Positions 62,216 through 64,000 of a stretch of DNA of 64,000 nucleotides are shown here, in pieces (position 1 is the first letter of the stretch; every line of letters starts with the position of its first letter). Source of the stretch: Chryseobacterium balustinum (GTDB lineage: Bacteria > Bacteroidota > Bacteroidia > Flavobacteriales > Weeksellaceae); contig NZ_FUZE01000019.1 of assembly GCF_900168205.1 (NCBI RefSeq), forward strand, positions 1-64,000, written 5' to 3'. A program made the translations under genes and the position numbers. The notes beneath the pieces were generated by a model. The model was not told where the DNA came from, did not search any database, and worked only from the letters and a program-made list of their open reading frames with translations.

Positions 62216-62246
62216 TTCTTATGTCATTTTATTATGGTAACAATTA

Positions 62247-62280
62247 ATTACTCATTACCAATTATTTATTATTAATATTG
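62247..62280. repeat. Heptanucleotide array at the pectinesterase 3' end
   Basis: ATTACTC, ATTACCA, ATTATTT, ATTATTA and a partial ATATTG in register, nearly the same units as at 59724-59755. The pectinesterase stop codon lies at 62262-62264, inside the array, and the array encodes the last residues. Confidence 0.65.
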
Positions 62281-63239
62281 GGGTTCCAGTCTCCGAAAAT
62301 ATTTTTGATTGTATATTTTTTCATTTCTTTTTTTGTCAACTGATGAGACCATGCAACACGATTTTCCGTTTTTCCACCTTCACCTTTGCTTCCAAATTCT
62401 GCGTAATAAGCAGTTTTGTCTTTATCGGGAAACATTTTGTCACCTTTCCAGGGATTCCAACCTTCGGGAAGAATGTGATTTCCCATTTCGGTATTGATGA
62501 AAACTGTTTTTGCATACGGTCGCCAAGGCCTTCCTAAAAATACTTTTGTAATGCCTTCTTTTGCAATTAATTTACAGTCGAAAAATACATAACCAAATTC
62601 TTTACTTTGGTCTGTTGAAGCAGCAGTGATGTAAGAATTGGCCAAACTTTTAATCGTACAGTTTTTGAAAACAACGGTTGCCGAACCAAATAGGAAATCG
62701 GTTGTTCCTTCGATATAACAGTTTTCATAAAATTGTCTGCTGTGATTTCCGCCTGTATAAACGGTATCCTGGCAACCTAATATTTTAGAATTTTTAATGC
62801 TGAAACGGTCACCTTCTACATGAAGAACAACGGCTTGTCCCTGATTACAAGAACTATTTTGAATCGTTATGTCAGAAATTTTAATATCATCCGACATTAT
62901 CAAAAGCGTGTACGAATTGAAGGTTGTCATTTTCTCATTCAAAGCATCGGTTTTTCCGGAGTAATCATCGTTGGTGATGATGGTGTTTTCTTTGTTTTCG
63001 CCTTGTAAAGTGATTTTATGTTTTGAAGAGGGAATGACTATTTTTTCATGATATGTTCCTGCTTTTATTTTAACCAGAGCTTCACCCGGACCCAAATCTC
63101 TGATTGAAGTTATCGCTTTCTGAATGGAGGTAAATTGCCCGCTTCCGTCTTGTGCAACGGTGATTGTTGTGTAAGGTTCATTTCCTGCCAATAAAAAATT
63201 GGTGATGGAAATGAAGAGTATTAAAAGTAGTTTTTTCAT
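62262..63239 (-). CDS. Pectinesterase (pectin methylesterase, CE8)
   Basis: 325 residues. Signal peptide to about 18 (NFLLAG). Parallel beta-helix enzyme with the CE8 active-site set: GQAVVLHVEGDR (Gln), LGCQDTVYTGG (Gln and catalytic Asp), EGTTDFLFGSATVVF (nucleophilic Asp) and FLGRPWRPYAKTVF (Arg, Trp). Removes methyl esters so that pectate lyase can cleave. Normal length for a bacterial CE8 enzyme. Confidence 0.94.
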   Translation of the reverse strand: MKKLLLILFISITNFLLAGNEPYTTITVAQDGSGQFTSIQKAITSIRDLGPGEALVKIKAGTYHEKIVIPSSKHKITLQGENKENTIITNDDYSGKTDALNEKMTTFNSYTLLIMSDDIKISDITIQNSSCNQGQAVVLHVEGDRFSIKNSKILGCQDTVYTGGNHSRQFYENCYIEGTTDFLFGSATVVFKNCTIKSLANSYITAASTDQSKEFGYVFFDCKLIAKEGITKVFLGRPWRPYAKTVFINTEMGNHILPEGWNPWKGDKMFPDKDKTAYYAEFGSKGEGGKTENRVAWSHQLTKKEMKKYTIKNIFGDWNPNINNK

Positions 63240-63270
63240 AAAATATCTTTATGATTGATTCTGAATTTTT

Positions 63271-63427
63271 AAAACGCAAAGGTTTAATTTATAATCTTTA
63301 AACTTTAAGGAGCAAAGCTTGCGACAAGTCGCTGATGAAGCTTGAAAAAAAACGTTCGCTTAAAATCAATTTATTGATTATCCTTTGCTCCTAAATATTT
63401 TCAATAAATAATAAATCTTTGCGTTTT
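63271..63427. mobile_element. 157-base MITE-like element with terminal inverted repeats
   Basis: The left end AAAACGCAAAGGTTT and the right end AAATCTTTGCGTTTT are inverted over 15 bases with one mismatch. A second, inner pair, AGGAGCAAAG (63308-63317) with CTTTGCTCCT (63383-63392), is exact. No ORF inside. The structure suggests a nonautonomous palindromic element or large hairpin; no transposase is in the window and I could not identify a target duplication. Confidence 0.5.
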
Positions 63428-63447
63428 AATTTGCCTAAACCTAAACC

Positions 63448-64000
63448 TTATTTCAACGTTTTATCTAAAAAATCCACAGTCAGATTCAAAGTTTCAGTGA
63501 ACCAGGGTTCTGCAGACCAAAAGGAATGCGGAGTGTCTTTTATTTCGTGATATTCGGTAAAGATATTATGACTTTTTAGAATCTTCATCATATCGTCTCT
63601 TCCTGCATGAAATCGAGGCTGAGAAGAATTGATGAATAGAGTAGGAGGTGTATTTTTACCAACAAATTCTAGAGGTGAAGCTTCTGTCCAGTTCTTTAAA
63701 TTCACATTTCTGTCACCGTCTAACCAAAAGGCTGCATAAGTGCTTTCTTCAGCTTCAGGATGAATAAACGATACAATTCCGTCTACATTAACGATTGCCT
63801 GAATTTTATTTTTAGTTTTTACCCCCACTAAAGTTGCGATTTGCGCGCCTGCAGATTCTCCTAAAACTGCGATTTTTTTTGTGTCTAAAGAATAGTTCTT
63901 TTTATTTTTCTTTAAATATTTAATGGCATTTTCTACATCATCAATTGCTGCGGGATACTTTGCCACTTCACTTAACCGGTAACCGACTGCAATGGCAACA
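63448..64000 (-). CDS. Alpha/beta hydrolase esterase, partial (5' end beyond the window)
   Basis: At least 183 residues; the frame runs off the right edge without a start. The visible part begins VAIAVGYRLSEVAKYPAAID, the family phrase after the oxyanion loop, continues with the nucleophile GESAGAQIATLVGV, and has Asp near GRDDMMKI and His in KDTPHSFWS. A BD-FAE-like or tannase-type esterase, probably another pectin-decorating-group esterase. The GTG that could start an ORF at 63966 is internal. Confidence 0.8.
   Translation of the reverse strand, partial: VAIAVGYRLSEVAKYPAAIDDVENAIKYLKKNKKNYSLDTKKIAVLGESAGAQIATLVGVKTKNKIQAIVNVDGIVSFIHPEAEESTYAAFWLDGDRNVNLKNWTEASPLEFVGKNTPPTLFINSSQPRFHAGRDDMMKILKSHNIFTEYHEIKDTPHSFWSAEPWFTETLNLTVDFLDKTLK

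Noticed and set aside
63448..63966. Complete 172-codon gene starting at 63966
   Set aside because: Conserved esterase sequence continues upstream to the window edge, so the GTG there is internal.

Overview
The window is low-GC DNA with Bacteroidetes promoter signals (TAnnTTTG -7 boxes), GLPGLI-family and HAEPLYID-family secreted proteins, a type IX-style C-terminal sorting domain and a 14-gene complex I operon with a short NuoG. Together these point to a member of the Flavobacteriia, most like Chryseobacterium and its relatives. This placement is inferred from gene content; no database search was possible.

Layout. (1) 1-2038, minus strand: a LysM protein and a LysM-DUF4280 (PAAR-like) protein, probably spike or cargo parts of a Bacteroidetes type VI secretion system, followed by a 25-codon ORF stub. 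(2) 2198-16631, minus: a complete nuoA-N operon with separate nuoC and nuoD, a NuoG lacking the molybdopterin-type domain, and an outer-membrane beta-barrel gene inserted between nuoF and nuoG. Several spacers in this operon are arrays of degenerate 7-base repeats. (3) 16752-27106: housekeeping genes (acetyltransferase-like protein, a small membrane protein missed by a 60-codon cut-off, zinc metallopeptidase, YigZ, RibD, DUF349 protein, AroE, secreted endonuclease I, FtsX-like permease, RbfA, methylmalonyl-CoA epimerase) and a CAU tRNA. (4) 27707-34212: a curli (functional amyloid) locus in the order csgA, csgB-like, csgE, csgF, csgG, beta-propeller lipoprotein. The CsgE carries an N-terminal domain resembling the CsgC/CsgH amyloid inhibitors, the CsgG has a C-terminal beta-barrel-like extension, and a convergent LuxR-type regulator has a receiver domain without its phosphoacceptor aspartate, as in CsgD. 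(5) 34760-42214: a GNAT-nitrilase fusion, a calcineurin-like phosphoesterase starting with TTG, and a run of small secreted proteins including a frameshifted GLPGLI copy. (6) 42273-47966: one 1897-residue DUF4011 / SF1 helicase / VSR-like nuclease / DUF3320 protein with an N-terminal transglutaminase-like domain, a candidate antiphage gene. (7) 48093-56282: a PepSY-DUF2490 pair, a cupin, a HAEPLYID protein, a LysR/MFS/metallo-beta-lactamase-fold cassette and an OmpR-type two-component system. (8) 56405-64000: a pectin degradation cluster (DUF4861 protein, PL10 pectate lyase, two tandem acetylesterase-like hydrolases, KdgF, rhamnogalacturonan acetylesterase, pectin methylesterase and a further esterase cut by the window end).

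The signals I find most worth a second look are the domain fusions in the curli locus; a direct-repeat motif shared upstream of the two-component system, the PepSY gene and the HAEPLYID gene, which looks like an OmpR-family operator defining a small regulon; the period-7 spacer arrays, whose unit sequence changes from site to site while the period stays the same; and the large Hhe-like helicase-nuclease. Noncoding mobile-type sequence is present as a REP-like palindrome with a half copy, a 157-base element with terminal inverted repeats, and other likely dispersed repeats around the pectin genes.

Positions of short sites were counted by hand and could be off by one base.
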